A stretch of 64,000 nt of DNA from Bemisia tabaci (GCF_918797505.1 NC_092794.1:79583345-79647344), one strand, 5' to 3'; counted from the stretch's first letter, positions 1-11,932 are shown. The notes: a model not told the origin generated them from the sequence alone. Numbers and translations: made by a program.

Positions 1-525
1 TTGGATTCCGAAGGGTAATTCTCCTACTCTTGTCGACTGTCTTGGACTTCCTCCGGCCTAAAACCATTGAGAAGGAAGTCTGCATGGGTGGTCTGGGACA
101 TGCTGCACACGCGTGGCCTCTGGAAATCTTGCTTTGAAGAAAGAATCTACAGATTTAATAGTCATAAAACCAAACCTAAAGCACTAAGGAATATTAATTA
201 TTTGAATTTATCAAGATGAATGCTGAAAACATTGGGTTTTACGGCTTCCCTCCCTCTGAAGAATACTGTCGCAAGTTTGAATTTTTTTCCGTGTGATTCT
301 GAAATTTTCAGACCAGGTACAAGTTATTGTTTATAGTCCATTGCAAATATGTTGAGGCACTTTCAGACTGGGATAAAAGATCCGCTATCTTGATTCTTGC
401 ATTACTTTACATGTATAAGTAACGTCAGACGATCTTGTGTCGCTGTTTAGAAATGCGTACCTGAACTTTTTTGGTGTCGACTCGAGTCTGTAGAAACTGC
501 AAGTAATTTTTAAACCTCTAAAAAT
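1..525. other. Upstream intron of the MPG gene, no other feature seen
   Basis: No exon, RNA gene or repeat could be supported here. The stretch precedes the splice acceptor of the glycosylase exon and is read as its intron. I looked for the preceding glycosylase exon, which should carry the conserved tyrosine- and asparagine-rich core, and did not find it, so it lies outside the window. Confidence 0.4.
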
Positions 526-625
526 CAGTTGATTTGCATGGAAATACCTAAATCGCCTCGGCAGAACATTCCAGAACTAATGACGATTAATTTTTGGAAA
601 CCAGTGTTATCGCTTTTGATTGCAG

Positions 626-1065
626 GAGAGGGAGCAGCTGTGTTACTGAGAGCTGTGCAACCAATTGAAGGTATTGAAGAAATGCAGAGGAAAAGAAAAC
701 AGTTTATGGAAAATATGTATGCAAAGCGCAGAGCTAAACGTGGCCTTGAGAACAACATAAAAGCCTCTCTCTACCAAGATAAGAAGATCACCGAATTGTG
801 CAATGGACCCTCTAAATTATGTATAAGTTTTGATATAGACATAGCCTCATGCAATAAGTGTGATTTGGTCAAATCGGATTCTCTATGGATTGAATATGGT
901 GCTGATGGAACAGCTAGTGAGCCAATGAAAATTGTTGAAGCACCGCGCATAGGAATTGACTCTGCGGGACCTATCTGGGCAAATAAATTGCTCAGGTTTT
1001 ACATTTTCGGAAGTGAGTTCGTCAGCCGACAAAACAAAGCTTGTGAAGAAAATTTACCAAGCTAG
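626..1065 (+). CDS. MPG: DNA-3-methyladenine (alkyladenine) glycosylase, last coding exon
   Basis: This is the C-terminal half of an AAG/MPG-family base-excision-repair glycosylase, which flips out and cleaves alkylated or deaminated purines in the nucleus. The exon opens after an acceptor ending TTGCAG at 625, with one base of the first glycine codon coming from the previous exon. It runs about 146 residues to TAG at 1063-1065. Family blocks in order are GEGAAVLLRAVQPIEG (around 625-675), a lysine/arginine-rich linker, ELCNGPSKLC (around 793-825), then RIGIDSAG and LRFYIFGSEFVS near the C terminus. Human AAG has the same blocks in the same order. From memory, the LLRA block holds an active-site arginine; it is present here. 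The linker is longer than in human. No frameshift or internal stop is seen, so this is probably a functional host gene whose earlier exons lie upstream of the window. The in-frame methionine at 529 is intronic and is not the start. Confidence 0.9.
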
Positions 1066-1377
1066 CTGAAAATACAAGCAGCAAAATCTTCTTTTCCATC
1101 TCCTCTCGACTCAGGTTTTTCAAGTAGGTAAGCAGCTAGAAAGATTTATCTTCTCTGCTACCGCTTAGTTATAATAATGGCTGGATGCTTAGAGCAGTCA
1201 TAGCTCACAATGAATACCTTGTCAGTATTTTATACTGTCCACTCTTACAAGAATCCTTTCACGGCCATTCCAGACTTTTCATGGTTTTTCTGACAAACTG
1301 CCTATTACCTGGTAAGTAACTCATACTTCGTATTTCATCAATGCTTGTATCATATCTTTTAAAACTTAGACTGTAAA
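1066..1377. other. 3' flank of MPG, nothing else seen
   Basis: Downstream sequence of the glycosylase exon. No clear AATAAA polyadenylation signal was found before the MITE that begins at 1380, so the transcript end is not placed. Confidence 0.3.
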
Positions 1378-1379
1378 TA

Positions 1380-2034
1380 CAAGGGGTGTCCTATAAGTAC
1401 CGCACATTTTTTAATAATTTAGAATAACGGTAGTAGATATCAAAATATAGTTCGTGTAGCATGAACATGCTAGTAATGACGAAAAAACAAGACAATCCTG
1501 AATTCTCCAGGTCAACACTTGACAAAGTCTCCAAGTTTTTAAAATGACATGTCGAGGTGACCCCTCCAGGATTTTCAGCACCTGTTCTCCGAAAAGTAAA
1601 CAAGATTTAAACAGTAAAACATTCTGCAGACCAAGCGTGCTGGTGGAAGGAAGTTGGTAGTGCTAATCGACATGAAATATAAGCACTGCAATGTTAGGCA
1701 ACAACAGGAATTATCATGTTCGCACTTGACCTCCTGCTGCAGGAAACAGGGGCTCTTGCATCAAGACCGCTCGTCCTCACACGACTTAGTTCACGAAAGA
1801 ATGCGTGGATAAACATAGGTTTGTCTGTCTTCCGCATCCCTCATAATGTCTGGACCGTGCACTATGTGACTTTTGGTTGTTCCTCATATTCCAGAAGGCC
1901 TTGAGAGTTAAGAGGTTCAACTCTGTCAATGAAATTAAAAGCTGTTAAAACTTTCTTAATTAACCTTAGAGAAAAAGAGTTCATATCGTTTGTCTAAATT
2001 AAAAGAACATACAGTACTTTTGGGACACCCCTTG
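1380..2034. mobile_element. TA-target TIR element (CAAGGGGTGTCC ends), non-autonomous
   Basis: The 655 bp element has inverted ends: CAAGGGGTGTCC plus AGTAC on the left and the reverse complement on the right (GTACTTTTGGGACACCCCTTG as plus-strand pieces around 2014-2034). TA dinucleotides flank it at 1378-1379 and 2035-2036, as expected for a Tc1/mariner-type target duplication. The interior has only short ORFs with no recognisable transposase. The ends resemble the CAGGGTG family found repeatedly later in the window. Confidence 0.7.
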
Positions 2035-2036
2035 TA

Positions 2037-2397
2037 GAGGTGTCGTCAGCTAAGTTGACGGTTGTTTACTTTCGGTTTGCAAGTGCCAACGACGAATTTG
2101 GGTTTTGGGCCTCTGAACAAAGGGGCGTTCGCTACTATCCACATTGAAAACATCAGTCTCATGATCGGATCGTAAAAAAAACTACTCATCAGTCATGTAT
2201 GATTTGCGAATTTTTTGTGGTTGTGATTTCTGCGTGGCCAATTAGTAAAGTGTTACATGGTCTGAAAGTATTAGAAAACTTATCTAAACTAGTGTTCTTG
2301 CTTCTGAGAGAGCCAGATGTTTTCATGTGAATAGTAGTGACGCAAAAACACCTGCAAACCGAAAGTAAATAACCGTCAACTTAGCAGACGACACCTC
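2037..2397. mobile_element. MITE with ~46 bp terminal inverted repeats, TA target
   Basis: The element is 361 bp with long imperfect TIRs beginning GAGGTGTCGTC on the left and ending GACGACACCTC on the right. The arms extend inward through a shared TTGACGG and CTTTCGGTTTGCA block. TA flanks it at 2035-2036 and 2398-2399. The left TA is also the right TA of the preceding element, so the two abut. No coding capacity is seen. Confidence 0.8.
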
Positions 2398-2926
2398 TAC
2401 TAAGTACAACTTATCAAGTCCTTTAGTAAAATAATACTTTCTCCGAAAAAAAAATGAATAACTGTGGGAGAGTTTAGCCGCTTATGAAGGTAGTCTGGCT
2501 TTTCTGATCTTAGCACTTTAAAAAGTATTTTATCAACATAGCTCAGCATAAGTAAATTCCTGAAGTACTTTTTCACATAAATTAAAAAAAAATATCAGTT
2601 TCTGGGGGAAACTAACAATTTAGAAACATGTACTGTGGAGGGAAAATTACGATTTGGTATTTTCTAGCAGACATTAAAAACTAGTGGTGTAAACAATCTT
2701 GTTCTCCATGAATAACTGCACCCAAATTGTAGAAAGAGCTGGTAAGAATTTCATCAATGCTTTAGGAGACGGAGATTCCTGGCCCTTTCAACGGCATTCC
2801 TGCAACTGGCAGGATTTCTTATTCAAGTGATTATTTTTTCGGTAGATTTTGTGAGAAATATGATAGTATTTTTTGTTGACCTTTAATGAGTCAGTGGCAT
2901 AAGTATGCGGATCTTTTGTTGGAAAA
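2398..2926. other. AT-rich spacer, nothing recognised
   Basis: No ORF with recognisable content, RNA gene or clear repeat was found in this stretch. Confidence 0.3.
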
Positions 2927-3427
2927 GAGCTTGATGCAAAAATGGCTTTTTCCACCACCCCCCCCCCTCCCCTTTGGAATTTTTTCAGGCTTTGTCTTGA
3001 TTACTCATACTTGAGCGCTTCTTTTCCCAAATTTTCAGACCCCCAAAAATGGGGGGGGGGGGGGTGGAAGTCAAAACCTGTGAACCTCGATATCTCTCGT
3101 ACGAAGTAAGATATCGAGGTCCGGTTTGGACGAAAAATCGTCTAAAATTGCATACTTAAAGATTCTAAAGGTCGAAATCCCGATATCACATTTTTAAGTC
3201 AACATACGTGCTTTTTTCCAGTTTTTAGGTCTAGAAAAGTTCTTTGAAACGAAAAATGTACAAAGATCTCAATTATTTGGTTGAACCCAAACCAGTTTTT
3301 TAAATTGTTCGTCTTTTTCCGCATCCAACGAGTGGTCTATTAAGCTGGGGAACCAAACGGTTCCGGAGTTATGATCGATTAAAGTTTCCGTTCAACGCGC
3401 GCCGAAAAGTCGGATTTGACTGTTATT
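2927..3427. repeat. Dispersed repeat R3k, copy 1, with C and G homopolymer runs
   Basis: This ~500 bp block recurs in the same orientation at 35528-36063. Both copies begin GAGCTTGATGCAAAAA. Both contain a C-run (2958 region) and a G-run (3051-3064) about 90 bp apart, then a long AT-rich stretch with GATATCGAGGTCCGG, and end near GTCGGATTTGACTGTTATT. The C- and G-runs could pair into a hairpin. It is probably part of an unclassified foldback-type element. Confidence 0.7.
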
Positions 3428-3479
3428 TACCTATCTGACTTGTGGGTCATGTGTGCTACCTACCCGAGACGCATGTTAG

Positions 3480-3511
<32 letters not shown>

Positions 3512-3722
3512 TTTTTTTGCACAAAATAAACGTACAAAGTATACTTTTAGACATCTATTATGTCTTTAAAAAGCTCAGTTGATATTTAAGAATTAATACT
3601 TAACTAAATTTACAAATTTTAACAATATAAAATACTACCTCAATGTATCGAGGAGAAAATGAAAAACAGGATTACTACAAAATAAAAATGTCTTTTTACT
3701 TTAGCCAAATATGGACAACCAA

Positions 3723-3817
3723 GCCCGCCTAAAGTCCAAAGAACCTCCGATCATGTCCGAGGATTTGGACAAGCGAGCCCGGTTAAAGTCCAAAGAACCT
3801 CCGATCATGACCGAGGA
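3723..3817. repeat. 54 bp tandem duplication in the LINE 3' UTR
   Basis: Two copies, beginning at 3723 and 3777, share the core AAAGTCCAAAGAACCTCCGA followed by TCATG. The apparent plus-strand ORF with a duplicated RLKSKEPPIM motif is a product of this UTR repeat. Confidence 0.8.
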
Positions 3818-3980
3818 GCACGAGGAGGCACGTTTTATTTATTTATCTCTTTCTTTACGGGAAAAATTTTGTGAACCCCTGGATTCCAAGCTCATGGGGC
3901 TTTCTGCGTTAGTCTCCTTCTGCATTGGTCCAACTCCAAGAGAGCTAGTGCTCCCGGGTTAGGGTGCCGATAAAGTCGGG

Positions 3981-4462
3981 CTTCATAAGAGTTGTACATA
4001 CATCTTAGTGATGTTGTCCTCTACCGAGTCGATGTCGAGGTCAGCGCGAATATCTGCGTTTCTCTCAAACCATCTTGCTTTAACTATGCTTCCTAGTATT
4101 TTCATTTGCATGATTTCGATTTTGTCGAGATTTGACTTGGCTGCTTAACCCCACAATTGGCAGTCAAAACTCCAAACTGGCCTCAACATTGACTTGTAGA
4201 GGAGCAGTTTTAGTTGAAGGGATAACCGTGATTTGCGGCCTAAAAGCCACTGCATATTTGCAAATTTCAAGCGCAGTTGATCAACCTTTTTCTTCATATG
4301 TGCTTCCCACTTGAGCCTGGAATCCAGGTGAAGACCCAAATATCTAGAAACTTTATCAAAAGGAATTTGGATTTCACCCAATAGAAGTGGAATGTGGGTG
4401 AATGGTGTGTTAGTGAAAACAAGTTCTACAGATTTGGAAGCGTTCAGTTTGGTTTTATTCTA
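3981..4462 (-). pseudogene. Jockey-like reverse transcriptase C terminus, in-frame stop
   Basis: The minus-strand translation has the jockey/CR1-type post-catalytic block: a KLNASKS-type segment, then YLGLHLDSRLKW, KKKVDQL, LLLYKSMLRPVW and CQLWG. A TAA interrupts the frame directly after CQLWG (around 4147-4149). The same frame then continues with KIEIMQMKILGSIVKARWF and DIRADLDIDSV to a stop near 3981. The RT catalytic motif is upstream of the truncation and is absent. This is dead retrotransposon sequence, not a host gene. Confidence 0.8.
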
Positions 4463-5090
4463 TTAATTCTAGTAAGGTGAGATTGGACGTTATGTGCATG
4501 TTAGTCATGTCATGTGCTTGCACATTAATTCGATTGAAAAATATTTTTACACAACATAAATTATCTCTGGAATTATTATCGCAAATCGGAAGACAGAATG
4601 ATTTTCAATTCTCACTCGGCTTATACTTTTGAAATCATCTTATTATTTTTTCCATCAAAGCTTGTGTACAAATACCTGATGTACCACAGCATATGACTTT
4701 CGGCAATTTTTGAGAATGTGTTTTGACATCCAGAAATATTGATTGATCAATGGATCATTTAGTTGTTCTCGATAAAGTAATATATAAACTATAAAACGAA
4801 TTGACCTAATTTTTCTGAGGAAGTTATAGAAGAGGATCTAGTTAACTCTGACGTTTCAGTTTTCCAGTAATACCTAATATTAACCTTGATGTCAGACATG
4901 TACCGATTGCTATCCATGTAGGTGGTTCCACCCCATAAGTTAAGAGTTAAAGTGGACTTCATTTTTTCTTTTTCAGGACCAGCGTTACACCACGATCGTA
5001 TAGGAGCTTTTATAAATGACCAGAAAAGAAACTCTTGCATGCGTCAGAGATTAGGGATCTTTTCCTTGTGTGAATTTTTGTGAGAAGGAT
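4463..5090. other. No gene or repeat recognised
   Basis: AT-rich sequence. Short ORFs occur on both strands but none resembles a known family. Confidence 0.3.
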
Positions 5091-5434
5091 GATGATGCCA
5101 CTGATTTTCTCTGGATTTAACTTCCGAGCTCAAGAAAAGCTCTCTGAGTTGAGGCCGTAATGGAGGAGATCGTGGATGCCATGCTGAAAGTCTACCTCTA
5201 CTTCCCGTCATACTCACCATGCTTAGATTGGATGCCATTTATCACTGAGTCTTAAAAGCTGCAGCCACAGCAACTCTGCTTCTGTATTTGCTCCTTATGT
5301 ATGCATGAAAAGTTTGATTGGATGTAGAGGTGGTCTCTCAGCGTAGCGTGGGGGATTTCCTCCGTCACAGCCTGAATTTTGAGAGATTTTTTTCTAGTTT
5401 TGGAGTTCATTGCAGTGAAAACCAGTGGCACCAT
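5091..5434. mobile_element. Small foldback, same family as 13871-15655
   Basis: The arms (about 5091-5203 and 5321-5434) are imperfect reverse complements. The left arm holds GCCACTGATTTTCTCTG and the right arm GAAAACCAGTGGCACCATG. The same pair, with the same outer ends, recurs at 13871 and 15655 with a much longer interior. Divergence between the arms suggests an old copy. Confidence 0.65.
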
Positions 5435-7546
5435 GTTTCTTGCTAAAACTCACCAGAGCATATGTGTTTCAATTGCGGATCTTCGACGCATGCAAGAGCT
5501 TTAATGGGGCTCTTCATTACGGTAGGTTATCTCTTTTGCCATCAGTGCGCAGAGAATACAACCAACTACAGAGGTTAACCGTTCACTTCTTTGAACACCG
5601 ACCATCATAGCTATACCTTAATTTCAAGAGCGTTCTTAGCTTGTAAGTTCATTAAGAACATAAGCAAAAGTACTATTTTGCTTTTATCAGGACTCGCATT
5701 TAAACATTGCATTAAATTTTTGTTAATTTCTTCTCTCAAGAACCTAATTGCAAACATTGTCAGAACATTTCCGAGAAGACTTATGAACCTGTGTGTGTGT
5801 CTAGAACCTTAGAGTACTTTTGCAACCCTGCTCCTTTTTTACAGTTCGGATAGGTAGATAGGTACTTTGTATTGCTTCATCCCAGCTCAATACTTGGGAA
5901 AAAACAGGTTTCACTTTCTGAAAACAGCCAGTTATTTAATTTTCCCAATAGGTTTTAACACTCATCAAGTTTTGAACTTTCGCTGCCTGTTCAGTTCTTG
6001 CATTAAACAATTTATCCCAAGTTTTGAAGGAGCCTGTAACTGCACTCGTTACTCGTCCTTTTTTTTTCAATTTTCCTCCAAATATTCATTCTACCAGATA
6101 ATTAATTCTTTGGCAAAAAGTGCGTTTCTTAATGGCAAATGCTTATTTTGTGAGTATTGATTCAGATTAAGTTCTCATGTTTCAATTCTCATTATTTCCA
6201 TGGAAAATCTGAAATTTACTTTCTCTGTAGTCTGCAAGCTGCTGTTACTGTATATGAATATTTTTTTTCTTTTTCTCATGTATGAAAGTTTTTTAACTAT
6301 ACACATTTACAAATAAACCGATTTATTTTGTATGAACGCTTTTCTGTTTTCAATGTTCCATGTAATTCACTGTTAGTTATAAACTCTGCAAATCCGAGAA
6401 TTGCGCTGCATTGTGCCCCCCAACAAGGAAAGGAATCTCGGCTCAAGGAAGCTAAATTTTTAAAGGAACATTTTTTGTCCCTCGAAAATTCGAATTTTTA
6501 TATCGCCGAGAAAAACTGTTTCAGAGAGCCCTGTGAAAAAGTTACAAGCCTTAAAGTTAATTCTTGTGTCTATAGATGGCGAAAGGTTTTCTTTAAACCA
6601 GCCAATTCTTACTTCTTATGAACGGGGTAGATTGGAATTGGACGTATTTGAATCAAAAGGAATTGTGTTCATTCGGGCAGGAGCCCTCAGATCCACGAGT
6701 ATACAAATACATACATGACATGGAGCTTGTTGCAATGGACGCAGTTCCTTTTAATTTAAACGCTTCCAATATTGAACAGCTTTCTCAAAACTACTTATTT
6801 GGAACCGCTTGCTTCAGGATGCCATTACTCTTGCTTGGTTTGACATTTTACAGACGTTTTTCCTCACAAAATGATCAGAGACTACTCTTCTATTATTTTG
6901 TAATAAAAACTCAAGTTTTTCTTTTTGTGGACTAAGTTTCCTAATTCGACGGGCAGTCAGTCACAAATACAGGAATATTAAGTAGAAAAACGAGGAGAAG
7001 GTGAAGTTCAAGTAAAGATGTTGAAGACTCTTGCTGCATATTTTCGCTACTAGTTAAGCCAAAAGCAATGATGAAAAAATAAATTTCCCACAACAAAAAA
7101 AAAATCTTTCAAATCCTGAAGAGAGGAAAAGTCAGGTTCAAAAATTGGACAAAGAATAAAGCGCATAGATGTTTCCTTTCCTTGTAGAAAAGGCACAATA
7201 TTTTAACTTTTATTCTTAAATTTTTTGGTAGTTACACTGAAATTGATCAAATTTTTAGTAAGCGTGTTTGAAGGAATGAGAATAATTATTTCGATACAAA
7301 GGGAAGAGATTCGAATGTCTATGGCTGAACCTGGAAATCTCTTTGTCAGTTGGAGGTTCTAATTTCCAACTCATGACATTTATGCTGATGATTTAACTTA
7401 ACAATATAATTTCAACAAAAGAAATTATCACAGTGACCCCCAAGAAATTATGAGACAATGATTGGTTTCGGAATTCGAAAGACAACGGATATACTTATTA
7501 TGCTGAAGGAAACTTCGTTCAAATGAATTAGGGTGTAAGGACTGCA
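5435..7546. other. 2.1 kb without a recognised gene
   Basis: AT-rich sequence. Overlapping short plus-strand ORFs around 6328-6935 lie in different frames, lack recognisable motifs and have no convincing splice context. I see no RNA gene or structured repeat. It could be intron or intergenic. Confidence 0.3.
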
Positions 7547-7548
7547 TA

Positions 7549-7857
7549 CAGGGTGTTTCAGACTACCCGTACCAGGCCTTTTTCTCGTTTATTTTAGGTC
7601 GTACGAAGTCGGGACCCGCGGGGTTGAATAGGGAATTGACCCCAAGGAATCCGAATTTCGTGGTCCCGAAACCCCCCCACTCCCCCTTGGGAAATAAAGG
7701 GGGGGGGGGTCACGATGCTAAAAGTCACGGTTCCCGACCGAATTGCGGATAAATCGCATCAGAATTAAAAACCACGGAAAATTTCACGTAGAATAGACCC
7801 CTGAAAATCCATAATCGGCCCATCCAAGGCCCAAAAATGACCCCCTAAAGCGGGGGA
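7549..7857. mobile_element. Truncated CAGGGTG-family element, left end only
   Basis: Starts TA then CAGGGTGTTTCAGACTACCC, like the ends of other TA-target foldbacks in this window. It carries paired C- and G-runs at 7672-7707. No matching right end was found before the LINE coding sequence that begins near 7858, so the element appears truncated there. Confidence 0.5.
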
Positions 7858-8636
7858 CAGTAGGTACTGCTGAACCCTACTACAAATATTGCCCAGCCAC
7901 GGTCCTGGAGAATCAGCGCTTCCGGCTCTATTGGGATAACCCGATCCTAACCGATAAAACCATCATGGCAAACAGACCAGACATAGTGCTTGTTGATAAG
8001 CGAGATCGCACCGCTTACATCATTGATATTAGCATCCCTAATAATCATAACTTGGAGCTGAAGTATCAGGAGAAGATGGTAAAATATCTGCCCCTAGCTG
8101 CAGAAATGAAGCGATTATGGAACCTGAATATTGTTTGTATCAAGCCCCTGATAATGTCAGTAACGGGGACAGAGACAAGAGACCCTCCACTAGTAACTTG
8201 GCCATGGTGGAAGCTTTTACTTTCGGGACTTCAGCATTCTACTGTTGACTTACCTACATGGTTGATGTTCAACAACGTGTTGGCAGTTTCGTTTTGCAAA
8301 CAAGCCGAAAATGACCGACGTTTGGGAAAGTTGTTTGGCTTATGACGTCATCCGAAGCTCATCATCGACCATGTAGGTAAGTCAACAGCCGAAAATAGGG
8401 TGATGACTGTTGCTCGTTCATAATTGTCCATAAGGAATTGTTGAAACCCCGAAAGTAAAAGCTTCCACCTGTCGCTAGGAGGCCAGCGGAGGGTCTCTTG
8501 TCTCTGAACGGGGATAGTTCCAAAAAGTTTAGTTCAACATCTTCGAGACCTCGGAATAAACAGTTACCTGCTTCATTCAATGCAGAAGTCCGTCGTTATA
8601 AGCACGTCAAGTATTAATTGTCAGGTCGTTTCTTAA
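7858..8636 (+). pseudogene. REL-endonuclease LINE C terminus, split by a MITE
   Basis: The open frame starts upstream of the first methionine, with PYYKYCPATVLENQRF and LYWDNPILTDKTI. It continues through NRPDIVL, 14 residues and IIDISIPNNHN, the PD...D core of the restriction-like endonuclease found at the C terminus of R2/R4-type non-LTR retrotransposons. A 337 bp MITE plus one 8 bp target copy (8170-8514) interrupts codons just after SVTG. Skipping them, the same frame continues with IVPKSLVQHLRDLGINSYLL and ends at a TAA near 8636. Upstream domains are missing. This lineage differs from the two copies at 9132-10841. Confidence 0.8.
8170..8506. mobile_element. hAT-type MITE, copy 1
   Basis: The 337 bp element has perfect 19 bp TIRs: CAGAGACAAGAGACCCTCC on the left and its reverse complement on the right. 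The 8 bp target duplication AACGGGGA lies at 8162-8169 and 8507-8514. An 8 bp duplication is the hAT signature. It inserted into the LINE reading frame. Its interior has an inner inverted pair around TTGACTTACCTACATGG and CCATGTAGGTAAGTCAA. No transposase is encoded. A second copy is at 23722-24389. Confidence 0.9.
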
Positions 8637-8811
8637 TATCGAATAATTTTTTGATTTCACTTAAAATTTAATTTTTTTAAATTTTTTTTTTAAATTTTAC
8701 TTTAAAATAACGTTTACCCTTTTTTTTTCAAGCAAGATAGTATGTGTTACTGACTTTGGCCTGTGGCCCGTCAGTAATACTTGTGCCGGAAGGGTTCCCT
8801 CTTCTGAGTTA

Positions 8812-8812
<1 letters not shown>

Positions 8813-8862
<50 letters not shown>

Positions 8863-8880
8863 TACTACTACTACTACTAC
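8813..8880. repeat. Poly(A)47 followed by (TAC)7
   Basis: An uninterrupted A-run occupies 8813-8859. Seven TAC triplets follow at 8860-8880 and lead directly into the TAA array. All long homopolymeric ORFs across this region are translations of the microsatellite. Confidence 0.95.
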
Positions 8881-9725
<845 letters not shown>

Positions 9726-10530
9726 ATCAAAAAGAAAATCTCAGAAAGCATCAGAACCAAATGGAAAGGAAAGATCATGCACGGGCAGTATCCACTGATG
9801 CTAGAAAATGACTCTATCGAGAGTAATCTCTCTACCATCTGGCTCAGTAAAGGTGTACTAAAAGCAGAAACAGAGAGCCTAATTGTAGCGGCACAGGATC
9901 AAGCCTTAAACACAAGGTACCGAGAGAGGAAAATCCACAAGAAACATGTGAATAGCAAATGCAGAATCTGCCACCAGTTCGAAGAAACCATTGAGCACAT
10001 AACATCAGGTTGCCCAATTCTAGCCCAAAAGGACTATATCGAGAGACACAACAGAGTATGCACCCAACTTCACTACAGCCTCTGCAAAGAATATGGAATC
10101 GAAGTCGACGCAGATAAATGGTATGAACACAAACCGAAAAACACTGCAACAACCAGAGATGGAGAGACAACGATCCTGTGGAACTTCCCTATCAGAACCG
10201 ATAGAACTGTTGAGGCAAACAGACCGGACATCATCCTACGTAGGACAGGCCAAACGTGTCTGCTGATTGATGTCTCTATCCCAGCAGACAGGAACATCAC
10301 AAAAAAGGAAGCCGAGAAGAAACTAAAGTATAAAGACCTAGAGATCGAAATCAGCAGGATGTGGAAGACCAAAACCCGAGTCATACCCTTTGTGATAGGA
10401 GCTACCGGAGCAGTCTCTAAAGACTGGACTAAACTGAAGAACGAAATCCCTGGGAAACATTCGCTAGTATTGGCCCATGAAGTCTGCTGTGTTAGGCACT
10501 GCCAGAATCCTCCGGAAGGTCTTAAGCTAG
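9726..10530 (+). pseudogene. LINE C terminus: zinc knuckle plus restriction-like endonuclease
   Basis: The frame is open from KKISESIRTKWKGKIMHGQY. A zinc-knuckle CRICHQFEETIEHITSGC (CX2CX8HX4C) lies at about 9960-10013. It is followed by NRPDIILRRTGQTCLLIDV, the PD(X13)D nuclease core, at about 10218-10270. In R2/R4-type elements this module nicks the target for target-primed reverse transcription. A one-base indel near 10480 shifts the frame. In the original frame the end would read LGTARILRKVLS and stop at TAG 10528-10530, matching copy A. The extra ~70 residues read through to 10700 are therefore out of frame. Confidence 0.85.
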
Positions 10531-10841
10531 GTGGAGCAGCGCGAATACACCTAGAACGTTCCCACACACCAAAAACACCCCTACCGCCTACCACCTCAGG
10601 AAAGAAACCTTTAGGCAGGCGTCCTCCAGACACCTACCCTGCCTCGGTTCCTAAAACAGGTATCCTAGTCCGTGACGAGCCACCCCCCAAGGGGGAGTGA
10701 AATAACCACCACCCGGCCACCCAAACCACAAACAGCCCTCATACCTAGGAGCATTGTTTGCCCCTGTGTGAGGGCTTAAAGCAACCCAGCAAAGCTGGTG
10801 ACAGCAGTGAATATGAAAAATAATAATAATAATAATAATAA
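9726..10841 (+). mobile_element. Dong/R4-like LINE, 5'-truncated copy B
   Basis: Begins directly after the (TAA)5 tail of copy A, within coding sequence. It has a coding part to about 10530, a 3' UTR, and a (TAA)7 tail at 10821-10841. The 3' UTR carries the same CAGCAAAGCTGG block as copy A. Two copies thus lie head to tail, separated only by TAA repeats, as expected for repeated insertion into a TAA microsatellite. Confidence 0.8.
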
Positions 10842-10857
10842 AATATAGAAAATAATA

Positions 10858-11932
10858 TCCTACCTAAGGCTTTTTTGTCCTTCTTCAGTTTGTGCTAATT
10901 CGATCTCGGAAACTACTGGACCGATTTTCCTCGGATTTGTTTTAAATGAAAGCTCTTAGGCTGTAGATGTGCCAGTACCCCTTGGTTTTTGATTTGCGCG
11001 ACCGATGTTGCAAAATTTACCTCGATTTGATGACAAAATATTTGCGTTTTTGCCACTGGACAGTTTGTGCTGATTTAATCTCGGAAACCACTGGACCGAT
11101 TTTCCTCGGATTTGTTTTAAATGAAAGCTCTTGGGCTGTAGATGTGCCAACATCCCTTGGTTTTTCGATTTGCGCGACCGATGTTGCAAAATTTACCTCG
11201 ATTTGATAACGAAATATTTGCATCTTTGCCAATGGACGAGTCATATGGTTGGGGGACCTCCCACCCTCTGATTTTCCGTTTCCCTCTCGACGTAAACCCA
11301 TCTCCACCTGCCATTAACACGTGTCACCCTTCTACTCTGGCACGAGTCCTGCGGCAGTATACCTCCTTTCCTCATGCCGCCTGACTCGGAACACCTGCTA
11401 CGCATTTCCTCCGTCGCATTGCTAATAATCAGTTCTTGGTTTGTCCAGGTTTCTTATTAGTGCGTCTAGAGTTTTGATTTCTTCATTATGTCTCTAGTTT
11501 TTTTTTATGAAAATTACTTAATTTTGATGTGTATTTTTCAGAAGATAATTTTCCTTTTTACGGCAGCACAGGTTTTATTAATAATTAACTTTTGTCAGCA
11601 GTTCATGTGTTCTTTCAAGAAAATCGGTAATCAATCTTCACCCTTTCGCACCGTTAAATTTTCACTAAGTGTTTTTATTTTTTTTCCAGGAGTGTTTTTT
11701 ATTTTTCAAGGATGTTTCTTTTCCTAGAAGTAGGTGGTTATCATTATTAGTTTCTTCTTCTTTGTTTTTGAATTTATCAATTTGCCTCCAGGAAGTCCAC
11801 TAATTATTCGTAGTAGCAATATTTGGCTCGCGAAGCGAGCCAACATACACTCGCGGAGTGAGTGACTGGGGGTCCAGAGGGCGAAGCCACCGGGTAGCGG
11901 CGCAAGCGAGCGTAGCGAGCTGAAGCAGCTAG
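10858..11932 (+). mobile_element. Non-autonomous Helitron
   Basis: Starts TC (TCCTACCTAAGGC) after an A and ends CTAG before a T, matching Helitron insertion between A and T with 5' TC and 3' CTRR ends. Just upstream of CTAG lie hairpin-prone GC-rich segments, including the perfect stem GGCTCGC-GAA-GCGAGCC at 11825-11841. The 5' part has the GACCGATTTTCCTCGGATTT type of sequence common in arthropod Helitrons. The 1075 bp element has no Rep/helicase. No TIRs and no target duplication are present, as expected. Confidence 0.75.
10886..11235. repeat. 175 bp direct tandem duplication inside the Helitron
   Basis: Two copies, starting CAGTTTGTGCT at 10886 and 11061, share GGAAACNACTGGACCGATTT and ATGAAAGCTCTT. 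They are only slightly diverged. Confidence 0.85.

Larger units (their letters stand above)
3487..4462 (-). mobile_element. 5'-truncated jockey-like LINE tail, antisense
   Basis: Read on the minus strand, the fragment starts inside the reverse transcriptase near 4462 and ends in an A-tail, seen as a T-run at 3495-3518 on the plus strand. It holds the end of the RT ORF, a 3' UTR with a 54 bp tandem duplication, and the tail. The order coding, UTR, poly(A) and the truncated 5' end are typical of target-primed LINE insertion. Flanking target duplications were not resolved. Confidence 0.75.

Noticed and set aside
3711..3962. Plus-strand ORF with a repeated RLKSKEPPIM motif
   Set aside because: Lies antisense in the LINE 3' UTR; the repeat is a UTR tandem duplication.
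6328..6935. Cluster of plus-strand ORFs
   Set aside because: They overlap in different frames, lack recognisable motifs and have no clear splice signals.
10486..10700. C-terminal ~70 residues of the 307-codon LINE ORF
   Set aside because: Out of frame after an indel; the shifted frame matches the ending of copy A.
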